From contig CADAZU010000019.1 of NCBI GenBank assembly GCA_902792535.1, positions 1-64,000 on the forward strand: a stretch of DNA of 64,000 nucleotides. Reading direction: 5' to 3'. Origin of the DNA: an uncultured Bacteroidales bacterium. Its GTDB lineage: Bacteria > Bacteroidota > Bacteroidia > Bacteroidales > Paludibacteraceae. How positions within the stretch are numbered: position 1 is the stretch's first letter; every line of letters begins with the position of its first letter. Shown piece by piece: positions 1 to 7,996 of this stretch. Under the pieces are notes generated by a model, which saw only the letters and a program-made list of their open reading frames with translations, was not told the DNA's origin and ran no database searches. Position numbers and translations under genes: made by a program.

Positions 1-80
1 CTTTACCAACATTATATATCCTTTCTTTTGCGAGGATTATTGATGTTGTTTTTGCGCTTTGATGTTCTTTGATTTGTCTG

Positions 81-100
81 TCCACAGATTACACAAATTA
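81..100 (+). repeat. dispersed intergenic 20-mer
   Basis: The 20-mer TCCACAGATTACACAAATTA occurs here and again, identical, at 6390-6409. An 11-base partial copy (TCCACAGATTA) lies at 1056-1066. All three are intergenic and in the same orientation. Its role is unknown; it behaves like a dispersed intergenic repeat. Confidence 0.75.
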
Positions 101-145
101 AAGACAATTTGTTTTTTATGTTTAAAAGGGGCGTTTTTTGTGCGG

Positions 146-193
146 CTAGGCGAACTAGTGGATCTAGTGAACTAGTCGAACTAGACTAACTAG
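146..193. repeat. CTAG-rich short repeat
   Basis: Six CTAG tetramers occur in 48 bases (146, 155, 164, 172, 181, 190), spaced 8-9 bases apart, in imperfect units of the form gaactagt. No reading frame of note runs through it. It resembles the CTAGG-rich repeat in the TPR gene signal peptide at 19364-19422. CTAG is generally rare in bacterial DNA, so the cluster is unlikely to be chance. Confidence 0.65.
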
Positions 194-208
194 ACGCGAA
201 GCGGACAC

Positions 209-243
209 AAAAAGCGGTAGTCCTTTTATTGGATTACCGCTTT
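209..243 (-). terminator. terminator of the toxin-antitoxin unit
   Basis: On the minus strand a 9-bp stem AAAGCGGTA/TACCGCTTT (243-235 with 219-211), extended inside by TCC/GGA after one mismatch, is followed by a T run. It lies 30 nt beyond the antitoxin stop, as expected for an intrinsic terminator. Confidence 0.8.
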
Positions 244-273
244 GTAAATGTTAGTTATGCTAATACAAATATA

Positions 274-585
274 CTATAGGAGAGTTACAGCAACTTTCTT
301 CCCCATTCCTGCAAAGATTTGGAATATAGAGGCTAGGGATACATTGCTATAGCCACGCTCAATTCGAGAAATTGTATTGGCACGCGTTCCAACTTGAGCA
401 GCTAACTCTTTTTGAGTCAGTCCTGCTTGGAGTCTTTGCTCCTTCAGAAATTCGCCAATACAGAATGCTTCGGCATCTGCTTCAAACATCTCGCGTTGAG
501 TAGTGCCTCGCTGACCATATTCAACGTCCAGCAATTGCTCGAAATCGGTGCATTGCATTAGTTCCTGTTTTTTTTGCGCATTCAT
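274..585 (-). CDS. higA: HigA-like antitoxin, XRE-type HTH
   Basis: A 103-aa DNA-binding antitoxin candidate. Residues ~46-98 form a helix-turn-helix of the XRE/lambda-repressor class: LKEQRLQAGLTQKELAAQVG leads into the recognition helix TRANTISRIERG. The first ~40 residues are a short acidic extension, usual for antitoxins that wrap a RelE/HigB-type toxin. The ATG lies 2 nt after the stop of the toxin gene, so the two are co-transcribed with the toxin first, the higBA order. In this family the antitoxin binds and neutralises the toxin and represses its own promoter; that is inferred here from order and fold. A lone XRE regulator is the alternative but is made unlikely by the partner. Confidence 0.85.
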   Translation of the reverse strand: MNAQKKQELMQCTDFEQLLDVEYGQRGTTQREMFEADAEAFCIGEFLKEQRLQAGLTQKELAAQVGTRANTISRIERGYSNVSLASIFQIFAGMGKKVAVTLL

Positions 586-587
586 TA

Positions 588-932
588 TTATGCCTCCTTC
601 TCATTAAAATATTCATGCATTAATTTTTCAGCTCGTACTATTTGATCAATCGGTGTTTTTTGACTCTTCTTCTGGAAACCATGGAAAAGAACCACTATGT
701 TTCCTTTGTCAAAACAGCAGAAGATACGATATATATTGCTCTTCAGCTCTACACGGATTTCAAATAATCCATCTACTGTTTCTATCGGTCGGAAAAATTT
801 ATGAGGTATATGTTCTTGTGTTTCCACAAGTTTAAGTACCTGATTTATCTTTCTTCGCACATCCTCTACTTGCGCTATATAAAACTCAAGAAAGTAGTGC
901 TTATGAAATTGAATTTTTCTCGGTACCGGCAT
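588..932 (-). CDS. higB: HigB/RelE-like toxin
   Basis: A 114-aa protein of the phage Gp49/HigB (DUF891-like) toxin type. These toxins are ribosome-dependent mRNA endonucleases. The core shows the family pattern: FFRPIETVDGLFEIRVEL, then YRIFCCFDKGNIVVLFHGFQKK and a helical tail (IDQIVRAEKLMHEYF). The start is set at the ATG at 932 (MPVPRKIQF). A longer reading from 956 would begin inside the -7 promoter box (961-954) and is rejected. The predicted transcript start gives a leader of only about 15-20 nt. The antitoxin follows 2 nt downstream. Catalytic residues cannot be confirmed from sequence alone. Confidence 0.85.
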   Translation of the reverse strand: MPVPRKIQFHKHYFLEFYIAQVEDVRRKINQVLKLVETQEHIPHKFFRPIETVDGLFEIRVELKSNIYRIFCCFDKGNIVVLFHGFQKKSQKTPIDQIVRAEKLMHEYFNEKEA

Positions 933-953
933 ATATGCATCAAATTTGTGGTG

Positions 954-985
954 CAAAAGTACTACAAAAAAATGACATACGCAAA
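954..985 (-). promoter_or_regulatory. promoter of higBA
   Basis: Minus strand: TTTG (985-982), 20 nt, TACTTTTG (961-954), followed by C. This is the Bacteroidetes -33/-7 promoter. The upstream box reads TTTGCGTAT, an extension shared with other promoters in this window. Confidence 0.85.
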
Positions 986-1283
986 TCTTTCTACTTAAAA
1001 ATGCAAATTAAGCTGCATTTTTAGCGGTAATCCAATATGTCAAAGGTCATTTTTGTCCACAGATTAAACTGATGGAACAGATTTTTATAGACAAAAACCT
1101 ATAAAACCCCTTTGCCGTTTGCAGCCCGATGGGCTCTTGTATCCTTGCTCGCTGTAACGTCATTGTGAACTAGCTCCCATGCCGCTCCACCGACCCAAGC
1201 TACACTCCTTGCGGAGTACAAACATCAAAGGACATAAACATAAAAAACATTCTTTTCTCAAAGAACAAGCGCGGGGTCCGGGA
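986..1283. other. intergenic, small hairpins
   Basis: No convincing gene. It holds a hairpin AAAATGCA/TGCATTTT (997-1004 with 1014-1021), a copy of the 15-mer repeat at 1023-1037, a partial CCACAGATTA repeat at 1056-1066, and a weak minus-strand hairpin TTCTTT/AAAGAA (1250-1265) that may terminate the unit to its right. Confidence 0.6.
1023..1037 (+). repeat. inverted 15-mer flanking higBA
   Basis: AGCGGTAATCCAATA here on the plus strand is identical to the minus strand of 240-226, inside the terminator. The two copies bracket the toxin-antitoxin module as an ~810-bp inverted pair. Confidence 0.7.
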
Positions 1284-1964
1284 TTAGGGAACCGGAGTAA
1301 CTGCGGGGTTAGCGTCAATCTGATAGTCCTTACCGTTGAGGGTAACTACCAAACGGCCGCTCTGATCGCTTAAATCTTTCGAGTAAAGAAGGGGAAGAGC
1401 ATCCACGTTAACGATCTCAGCTTCGCCTTTCTTAACAACAAGGCTCTCACCTGCGTGACCGTTGATCTCCAGTACATTGTAGTTGAAGCAGATCGACGGA
1501 TCTACCTTGATGTTGATGACGAAACGGTCATTAATCTGGCTGTTTTTCTGGCTCTCATCAATCGTGAAATTGTAATCTTCTGTAGAAGCATTAACCGTAA
1601 TCATTTTATTCTCAACACGGTCATAAATCGTGTAAGAAGTACCCTGGAACAGGTCAAATGACAAAGTATAATCCAAATTTCCGGTTGCTACAAAGCCTAA
1701 AGCCAGGTTATCAGAATACTCGTTACTTGCCCAAATGGAGTATTTGTCTCCACTGTATAATACGTAGATACCACCTTCTTGTGCAGCATTGGCATCATAA
1801 CTATTGTCCCATCCGTTAGAGAAATCATCGGACAAAAGAAGGCGGACATTATGATTTGTTTCACCTGCCGTTTTTAATGTGATTCGTGAACGGCTGTTGA
1901 TTGTTTGAGCAGACATGCCTAAAGTAATGCATATCATAGTCAATAAAAATACGATTCTTTTCAT
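1284..1964 (-). CDS. secreted protein, paralogue of neighbour's C-terminal domain
   Basis: A 226-aa exported protein with a signal peptide (MKRIVFLLTMICITLGMSAQ, cleavage after SA). From residue ~40 it matches the region before the C-terminal signal of the 1210-aa protein encoded just upstream. VRLLLSDDFSNGWDNSYDAN aligns with IRLIEDGQFSSAFDNSYDAA, and YTIYDRVENKMI with YAVRDMLTGTEI. It ends shortly after this beta-sandwich-like domain and has no recognisable secretion tail (ends NPAVTPVP). It is third in a unit with the 1210-aa and 54-aa genes; its ATG is 27 nt after the small gene. It may be a soluble or partner copy of the domain; function unknown. Confidence 0.75.
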   Translation of the reverse strand: MKRIVFLLTMICITLGMSAQTINSRSRITLKTAGETNHNVRLLLSDDFSNGWDNSYDANAAQEGGIYVLYSGDKYSIWASNEYSDNLALGFVATGNLDYTLSFDLFQGTSYTIYDRVENKMITVNASTEDYNFTIDESQKNSQINDRFVINIKVDPSICFNYNVLEINGHAGESLVVKKGEAEIVNVDALPLLYSKDLSDQSGRLVVTLNGKDYQIDANPAVTPVP

Positions 1965-1990
1965 AATATAGATATTATTATTTTTAAATT

Positions 1991-2155
1991 TTAGAATACT
2001 TTCTTCGGTGCACCAAATTTTCCAGGAGCAGGACTAGGAGGATCTCCAGTTCCATTACCGGATATTTTGTCGGCACCCATTATGGGTCCTATGGACTCCA
2101 GAGACAGAGTTACTGTCTCCGGAGCCATATACGCTTTTTTATTTATCTTCACCAT
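1991..2155 (-). CDS. 54-aa small protein in surface-protein unit
   Basis: An open frame of 54 codons from ATG at 2155 to TAA at 1991. It starts 6 nt after the stop of the 1210-aa gene and ends 27 nt before the next start, so it fills the gap between two co-directional genes exactly. The product starts MVKINKKAYMAPETVTLSLE, and has a G/P/D-rich tail (GNGTGDPPSPAPG) and a basic end (PKKVF). It has no signal peptide or membrane segment. The K-x-Y-x-x-P-E-T-V start recalls short proteins I have seen beside surface-protein genes in Bacteroidales, but I cannot name a family. The fit between neighbours argues that it is real. Confidence 0.6.
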   Translation of the reverse strand: MVKINKKAYMAPETVTLSLESIGPIMGADKISGNGTGDPPSPAPGKFGAPKKVF

Positions 2156-2160
2156 AAAAC

Positions 2161-5100
2161 TTACTTCACAATTTTCTTACCATCTACAACATAGATACCG
2201 TTCGGCAGGCTGTGATAATCATTGCCAACGAACTGACCGGTAATGGTATAGATACCCTTAACGGCAGCTGTTTCCTCGATATTGTCAATAGCGGTCGGAG
2301 CATTTGCTTTTCCTACAATCTGGAAGCGACCTTCAACATTTGCATCGGCAGGAACGCTGAACATGTAGGTTGCGCCTTCTACCATCTCAATCTCCGTGCC
2401 GGTCAGCATATCGCGAACAGCATAGTTCATGCCGTTTACGTGGCTGATCGTCATGGTGAACGAAGTTTGACCCTTGGTCGTCATGCTAATCATCGTACCA
2501 TCCAAATTGTCAGAAGCGATAGTGCCCATTTTCTCGTCATTAACTTCAGCAAACAAGTTAAACGAATTCTCATTCATATACTTGGCTGCATCGTAACTGT
2601 TATCAAAAGCAGACGAGAATTGACCGTCTTCAATGAGGCGAATAGCATCTTTTGTACCATCAGCAGTTGCAATCTCAATCATTGCTTTGTTATAAGACTT
2701 GCGATTACGTGCAGGAGCAGAAGACGGAGTCGACTCCATGATCGGATTCCAAATCTGGCTTACATAGTTGATAACAGGATTGTCACCATCGTTCTTGCGT
2801 TGGAAGATGAATGCTTGCATCGGATCAATCTGTTCCGGAAGCGGTTGCCCATTCTCGTCTTCACCGAATACATATGCACCTTTGTTGATCTCATACCACC
2901 AGTTATCATATGCACGATAAAGATAAACGGTAGCCGATACGCTCGGATAGGTATCGTTGAAATCTTTCAACAACTGACGAATATTAATCGGAGCAGTGTA
3001 GCTGTTTGCATAATAGTTCCAGTTATCAGCTAAGTCCAACTCAGCATTACCATTACCCATCAACGGGCAAGTGAATGTATAAATAGCACCTTCGGTAGTA
3101 GCAGTGGTTGTCAGACCATAGCAAGTAAACGGTTTGAATTCGTCTGTATCTTCAAAATCAGACCAGTTTTCATGCTCAATCTTCATCCATGCGGTAGGAT
3201 TAGCAACGTGATCATACTCTACATTTGCTTTTGTAATGCCCGCCATGTATGCAGGGATACCGAAACGTTGCCATACATATTTGTTCTCAGCCGGAATATA
3301 TTTAGCTTTCGATACAAGTTGTACCTTTGCCATCGGGTGGGTATTCTCTTTTACACCCGGAGCGATCATGAATGTACCGGTCTTGCCTTCTTGAGTCTTC
3401 ACTTCAATAGCGTCGCCATTTGCAGCAACCACACCACCTTCACCAACGGTAACAACAGCACCAGCTTCAACGACAAGCTTAGCACCATCAGCAATGTTCA
3501 CACCATTTTCAACGTTCAGAGTTGTACCATCTTGTACGGTCAAAGAAGCACCTTCTCCACCGAGAACGATTTGCTCTGCTTCTGCGTTCTTGTTAATCTC
3601 GGTATTGCTAACTACGACAGTCTTTCCTTCCGGAATAACTACAGCCGTCTTATCATCAGGCACGTCACCAGCCCATGTGGTTGTTTGCTGCCAAGGAATA
3701 GTCGTACCGGTCGCATCTTGTGCTTTTTCTGCGGTGCTGAATACTTTCCAACGGTAGCCCTCAGCATAAGATGCAGCATCAACAACGTGGTCATCATCAT
3801 CATCACCACTTTCAATGATAGCTTTCCACTTGTAACCAGCAGGAAGCGGAGCTTCACCACCATTCTTAGCTGCTTTGTACCAATCAGAACTTGGATCAAC
3901 GGATATTGGGAAAAGAACTTCTTTGTCGGTGGCAGTTCTCTTTTGAACATAAATTCGCTTTCCTGCGGCTTGCGACTGGTCGCATTTTACCATACATCCT
4001 TCATAAAGATATACCAAGCCAAACGTATTGTATGCATCATTGTTACCAATATGAATAGCACGTGGTTGACCTGTCGATTTCATCTTCGTATTATAAACCG
4101 AAGCAATACCACCGGTTGCGGAATACAATGCATAGTGAACACCTCCATTTATCTTCGTACCATTAGGAGTATCCGTAGCTATCAGTTCGCAGTTTTCTAT
4201 ACGGATATTACCACCCTTTTGAGAAGCGTCCAAACCTTGAACACAGATAGCACCATGAACACCTTTTACGATGGATTTCTTGAGCGTCATCTGTGAGCCA
4301 TTGTCTGCGGTGATGCAGTATTTGTGCATGCTTGCTGTAGAAGCCTCTCCTGTATAGAGACCACCAAGAATATCCATTGTTCCCCAACTTTGTGCAACTG
4401 CGGATTTAGCGTGAATCTCGGCGTTATTAATAGTTGTTTTGCCATAGTTCTTCACAACAAGGTTAACCACATTGTTTACAGAAGTCGTTATATGAAGCCG
4501 ATCGCTTTTGTCAGATTTACCAATTACCAACTCACCACCTTCATATACTATAAACTGACCACGATCTCCCGTAATAGAGCCATTACCTTCTATAGTTAAT
4601 TTAGCGCCATTAGGCACTCTAAAATGAGGATATTTAATCTTATAAGCAGTAGATACGGTAACACCTGAGTTGATGGTAACTTTCTTATTGCCCTTAACTT
4701 TTACCAGACCTTGTGTCCTTAAATCAGTATTAGCACTAACCACAAACGGTGTCTCAGAATCACCATTCAAGTATGCACCAAGGCTTCCTTCCTCCATTAC
4801 AGATACGAAATCGCCATTAACCGATTTCTGATAACCGGAAGCAGCATTAATAGTTGCAGTGTTTGCTCCTAACTCAAAAGTAAGGTTCTTGCCAACAGTT
4901 GCAGATTGACCGGATTCCAAAACTAAAATATGGTTACCATCGCTAGCAGCATCAACAACAGCTTGGAGAGACTCGCCTGCAGTAAATTTATCAAGATTAT
5001 ATGCTACACCCGACATCTCTTTGGAAACAGTGTACGTATCTGTTCCGCTGTTATAAGTCATAAGAGCCTCTTCGAATACCACATATTGTACTGGGTTCTC

Positions 5101-5793
5101 TCCTTTAAAAGAACCACCGGTAATCTCAATTGTAGTGTTGCCTGCATTGTAAAAAATTGCGCATCCAGCATTTCCACTCGAAGCAGCCGTGATATTCTCA
5201 ATCTTTAATTCCGAAGTAGCATCAACTTGGAAACACATCCAGCCACCCGTAAAATTACCGCCTTTAATTAATACTTTTGAAGGATTGCCGTCATTTTCAG
5301 CCAACCAAATACAGTTGTCTGCCTTCGCTCCAGTTGTGAATGTACCATCATTCACGATAATTTCACCACCTTTCGTATAGATGGCTTCAAAACCATAAAA
5401 GGTACCTCCATTGATAGTTAATTTTGCACCTGCACCAACTACAATAGCACAACCATTAGCACCCGTGTTTCGAATAGCACCACCATTGGTAGCGTTAATG
5501 GTTAAATTACCACCGGATACATTCAGTACGCCCTTGTCAGTGCCATAATTTGCCAATGTACCTGTGAGATTGTGACCATTTAGGTCGAGAACTACAGTGC
5601 CACTCGTCATCGTAACTTTTGTACCTCCGAGTGCAATGTCTGCCGTCAATGTAATGTCATCTCCGTCTTTTGCAGCATCAAGAGCGGCTTGCAGAGTCTC
5701 ATACTCCACACTACCAATCTTGGCTACATTGTCCGCAAACGCCATGACGCAAGAGAAGAGCGCCATAAGCGGGATTAAGAATAACTTTTTCAT
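2161..5793 (-). CDS. beta-helix surface protein with T9SS-type C-terminal signal
   Basis: A 1210-aa exported protein. Residues 1-20 are a signal peptide (MKKLFLIPLMALFSCVMAFA). Residues ~25-650 are parallel beta-helix repeats rich in G, N, T and V (for example KLTINGGTFYGFEAIYTKGG and GGEIIVNDGTFTTGA), preceded by the EYETLQAALDAAKDGDDITL start often seen on such proteins. A mixed beta region follows. At ~1050-1165 lies the domain shared with the 226-aa neighbour. The last ~45 residues (GIYTITGQFV, LPNGIYVVDGKKIVK) are a classical type A T9SS sorting tail. It is first in its unit; no clear promoter box was found close upstream, but a strong hairpin (5831-5861) lies in its leader. Ligand or substrate unknown. 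Confidence 0.85.
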   Translation of the reverse strand: MKKLFLIPLMALFSCVMAFADNVAKIGSVEYETLQAALDAAKDGDDITLTADIALGGTKVTMTSGTVVLDLNGHNLTGTLANYGTDKGVLNVSGGNLTINATNGGAIRNTGANGCAIVVGAGAKLTINGGTFYGFEAIYTKGGEIIVNDGTFTTGAKADNCIWLAENDGNPSKVLIKGGNFTGGWMCFQVDATSELKIENITAASSGNAGCAIFYNAGNTTIEITGGSFKGENPVQYVVFEEALMTYNSGTDTYTVSKEMSGVAYNLDKFTAGESLQAVVDAASDGNHILVLESGQSATVGKNLTFELGANTATINAASGYQKSVNGDFVSVMEEGSLGAYLNGDSETPFVVSANTDLRTQGLVKVKGNKKVTINSGVTVSTAYKIKYPHFRVPNGAKLTIEGNGSITGDRGQFIVYEGGELVIGKSDKSDRLHITTSVNNVVNLVVKNYGKTTINNAEIHAKSAVAQSWGTMDILGGLYTGEASTASMHKYCITADNGSQMTLKKSIVKGVHGAICVQGLDASQKGGNIRIENCELIATDTPNGTKINGGVHYALYSATGGIASVYNTKMKSTGQPRAIHIGNNDAYNTFGLVYLYEGCMVKCDQSQAAGKRIYVQKRTATDKEVLFPISVDPSSDWYKAAKNGGEAPLPAGYKWKAIIESGDDDDDHVVDAASYAEGYRWKVFSTAEKAQDATGTTIPWQQTTTWAGDVPDDKTAVVIPEGKTVVVSNTEINKNAEAEQIVLGGEGASLTVQDGTTLNVENGVNIADGAKLVVEAGAVVTVGEGGVVAANGDAIEVKTQEGKTGTFMIAPGVKENTHPMAKVQLVSKAKYIPAENKYVWQRFGIPAYMAGITKANVEYDHVANPTAWMKIEHENWSDFEDTDEFKPFTCYGLTTTATTEGAIYTFTCPLMGNGNAELDLADNWNYYANSYTAPINIRQLLKDFNDTYPSVSATVYLYRAYDNWWYEINKGAYVFGEDENGQPLPEQIDPMQAFIFQRKNDGDNPVINYVSQIWNPIMESTPSSAPARNRKSYNKAMIEIATADGTKDAIRLIEDGQFSSAFDNSYDAAKYMNENSFNLFAEVNDEKMGTIASDNLDGTMISMTTKGQTSFTMTISHVNGMNYAVRDMLTGTEIEMVEGATYMFSVPADANVEGRFQIVGKANAPTAIDNIEETAAVKGIYTITGQFVGNDYHSLPNGIYVVDGKKIVK

Positions 5794-5830
5794 AAATTTA
5801 AAATTTTAAAATTTCTGGAGCTTCGGCGTC

Positions 5831-5861
5831 GTCGAGTCGGGTAAGCGAGCTTACACTCGAC
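5831..5861 (-). promoter_or_regulatory. leader hairpin of 1210-aa gene
   Basis: GTCGAGT (5831-5837) and GTAAGC (5841-5846) pair with ACTCGAC (5855-5861) and GCTTAC (5849-5854): 13 bp with a 3-nt bulge, 38 nt before the start codon. It could act on translation or mRNA stability. It has no T run, so it is not a simple terminator. Confidence 0.6.
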
Positions 5862-6074
5862 TAGCACGAACCTTCATGTTAAATAATTTTGTTTTAGTTA
5901 ATAATTTGAGGAACAAGTCCTCGGTTGATTAAAAAAGTTTCCTTTCTTTTTTTGTTTTCTGTTTTTGGGAGGATTGTTGCCCTCGGTTAATAAGTATTTT
6001 GGTTAATAATTAATTATTTTTGCTTCGTCATTATGTTCTGTTTTGCTCTCCTCGGACTACAGAGATTTTTTAGT

Positions 6075-6352
6075 AAATCGAAAATGCGGCGGTTCGGCTC
6101 TTATGAGCCTTTGCGTTCCAGCCGTGCGTCTGTCCGATGAGCAAGTTCTTATCTCGCTTTGCTCGAACGATTGCTTCCTCGCCCTGCCGCCCTGCTGACC
6201 CGCTGCGTCCGGCACTCAATAGTGCCGTACTTCCGCCTTACAAAAATATCCCTGCGGGATGGAAAATAAAGATAAAGAAAATACCATGCGGATCGGTAGT
6301 AAATGGTCATTGCTACGTGACGCGCTGCATAGATTTTTCTTATTTTCGATTT
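6075..6352. repeat. intergenic element A (11-bp terminal inverted repeats)
   Basis: AAATCGAAAAT (6075-6085) and its perfect reverse complement (6342-6352) bound a 278-bp segment. Inside are hairpin GGCTC-TTAT-GAGCC (6096-6109), hairpin GGCACT-CAAT-AGTGCC (6211-6226), the word CTTACAAAAATAT (6237-6249) and a 28-mer (6320-6347) that recurs inverted in element B at 7964-7991. It encodes nothing credible, so it is MITE-like or REP-like. Mobility is not shown. Confidence 0.6.
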
Positions 6353-6962
6353 CTATTCCAAAGAACACATGGACATTGTTGCTTTTATGTCCACAGATTA
6401 CACAAATTAAACAGATCTCGTTGAAAGTGGCGGCATAGGTGCGGATGAGTGAAATCCTAAAACAAAATGAAAAAAAAACCGCACCTATGCTCACTACCAC
6501 TACGTTCAACATGTCCATACAATAATTCACATATTATATTAAAGAGGAACGCGCGCGTACACACACATAGGTGCATAAAAAAAGCGCAGACCTCCTCATT
6601 GTTTACTCACAATTGGAGGCCTTCGCATTGCCTAATAGTTCTAAATAAACAACAGGAAACCTACGCCGATATGATAAACCCAAACAAGTACTAAGTATAA
6701 ACATACAAAGTACTCATATGGGTATAAAATCATACCCATAGGCATCTATTGCTACTTTGGTTTTGAACTATTAATGGTGAAGTTGCGAAGTTCCCAATTG
6801 CCAAACACAAAGCGTCAATAAACGCTATTCAATATGTCTCAAAAACCCACTCCATTATGACGAGACTCTCCCGTCGGCGTAGATTTTCGGTGCAAAAGTA
6901 CAACAAAAATTTGATATATGCAAGAGTTAGGTGCATTTTTTTCGCAAAAAAAAGAATTTCTG

Positions 6963-6994
6963 CTTGCGTATGTGCAATTTTTGTAGTACCTTTG
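6963..6994 (+). promoter_or_regulatory. promoter of 255-aa barrel gene
   Basis: CTTG (6963-6966), 20 nt, TACCTTTG (6987-6994), then CA. The start codon is at 7004, so the expected leader is under 10 nt. Confidence 0.85.
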
Positions 6995-7003
6995 CAGGCG
7001 ATT

Positions 7004-7771
7004 ATGAGAGCGAAAATAGTAGTTATATTGCTGTTATGCCTGAGCGCGAGTGGGCTGTGGGCGGATGACAAGCCGAAGCCGGGGTTGCAGATCGAGGACA
7101 ATACATTCTTCGATCCGAGCCGCAAAGAGCAGCGCGAGGAGGCTTATCAGTTTGGAGTGGAATATCGTATCGAGGCGGGATTTACCCAGCATTGGCAGAG
7201 GGCGCATAGTATCTCTTTCCCGGACATGTACCTGAATGGTGTCCGCGTAGGTGCTACGTTCACATTCAAGTTGCCGCTGCATTTCGGTATTCAGACCGGT
7301 CTGCTATATACCTTGGTTTACGGCAAGAACGAGCAGCACTGGCGGTCGCAAGACGCGCCATCGGTTCAAACGGAATATATCTCCCATCGGGTATTGGAGC
7401 ACGATTTCTCGGTTCCTGTGCGCTTGTACTATACCGTTCCGGTGTGGAAGAAACTGAATATCGTCTTTTTCACCGGTCCGCAGTTGCATATCGGGCTGGC
7501 GGAGAACGACTACATGCAAACGCATCTGAGCGCAGGCGTGACCGAGTGGCTGAACGGTCAAGGGATAGCGACGCAACCGTACGACCGGATGGCGGACGAG
7601 ATCGTGCGCGCGAACATCCAATGGGGCGTGGGAGCAGGTATCGAATGGGATTGCTATAGGCTGCAAGGCGGGTATGATTTCGGGCTCAATAACCTCGTCA
7701 AGCACCCGCAGACCAAAGGACAGTACATGTCCGAATGGGGGTGGCTCGTCAGTTTCTGCTATCGGTTCTAA
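7004..7771 (+). CDS. outer-membrane beta-barrel protein
   Basis: A 255-aa exported protein. The start is set at the ATG at 7004 because the -7 promoter box lies at 6987-6994; the longer upstream frame would run through the promoter. Residues 1-20 are a signal peptide (MRAKIVVILLLCLSASGLWA). The rest shows alternating strands with aromatic belts (YRIEAGFTQHWQRAHSISF, GATFTFKLPLHFGIQTGLLY, VPVRLYYTVPVWKKLNIVFF) and ends in an aromatic residue (WLVSFCYRF), as outer-membrane barrels do. It resembles the PorT/OmpW-size barrels common in Bacteroidetes. It is monocistronic, with its own promoter and terminator. Cargo or role unknown. Confidence 0.8.
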   Translation: MRAKIVVILLLCLSASGLWADDKPKPGLQIEDNTFFDPSRKEQREEAYQFGVEYRIEAGFTQHWQRAHSISFPDMYLNGVRVGATFTFKLPLHFGIQTGLLYTLVYGKNEQHWRSQDAPSVQTEYISHRVLEHDFSVPVRLYYTVPVWKKLNIVFFTGPQLHIGLAENDYMQTHLSAGVTEWLNGQGIATQPYDRMADEIVRANIQWGVGAGIEWDCYRLQGGYDFGLNNLVKHPQTKGQYMSEWGWLVSFCYRF

Positions 7772-7775
7772 AAAA

Positions 7776-7798
7776 GGCTCTCAGTCGAGAGCCTTTTT
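7776..7798 (+). terminator. intrinsic terminator
   Basis: GGCTCTC (7776-7782), loop AGTC, GAGAGCC (7787-7793), then five T. It lies 5 nt after the stop of the barrel gene. Confidence 0.9.
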
Positions 7799-7813
7799 AT
7801 TTATGGTTTTAGG

Positions 7814-7991
7814 AAATCGAAAATGCACAGCCTGCCGAGCCTTACGGCTCTCGCGCCCAAGAGCCTGTATGCCGGTCAGTAAGCAAGCTTCCAACCGCCA
7901 TCCATGCCCTTGGTCTCCATCAACGCCTTGATAGGCGTCGATGGGCTGCTTACAAAAATATAAGAAAATAAGAAAAATCTATGCAGCGCGT
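7814..7991. repeat. intergenic element B
   Basis: Shares its plan with element A: the same left word AAATCGAAAATGC (7814-7826), hairpin GAGCC-TTAC-GGCTC (7837-7850), hairpin ACGCC-TTGATA-GGCGT (7923-7938) and the word CTTACAAAAATAT (7949-7961). It then has the 28-mer of element A in inverse orientation (7964-7991). Hairpin stems differ in sequence from A but are conserved as pairs. Confidence 0.6.
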
Positions 7992-7996
7992 GAGGG

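Larger units (their letters stand above)
5794..7003. other. long repeat-rich intergenic region
   Basis: No credible gene in 1.2 kb between divergent genes. Contents in order: leader hairpin 5831-5861; AT-rich stretch with small hairpins (GAGGA-ACAAG-TCCTC near 5909); intergenic element A 6075-6352; the dispersed 20-mer at 6390-6409; an imperfect hairpin around 6580-6625; a perfect 8-bp hairpin ATGGGTAT/ATACCCAT (6718-6739); and the promoter of the right-hand gene. A TATTTTTG box on the minus strand (6248-6241, inside element A) is the only -7 candidate for the 1210-aa gene, and it lacks a good upstream box. Confidence 0.6.

Noticed and set aside
588..956. 122-codon version of the toxin starting at 956
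   Set aside because: Its first codon is a TTG inside the -7 promoter box, so it cannot be on the mRNA; the ATG at 932 is used.
3172..4296. 374-codon frame opposite the beta-helix gene
   Set aside because: Cys/Ser/Thr-rich shadow of a repetitive gene, no family features.
6216..6694. small frames in the intergenic region before 7004
   Set aside because: They cross element A and hairpins, have no start context and no family features.
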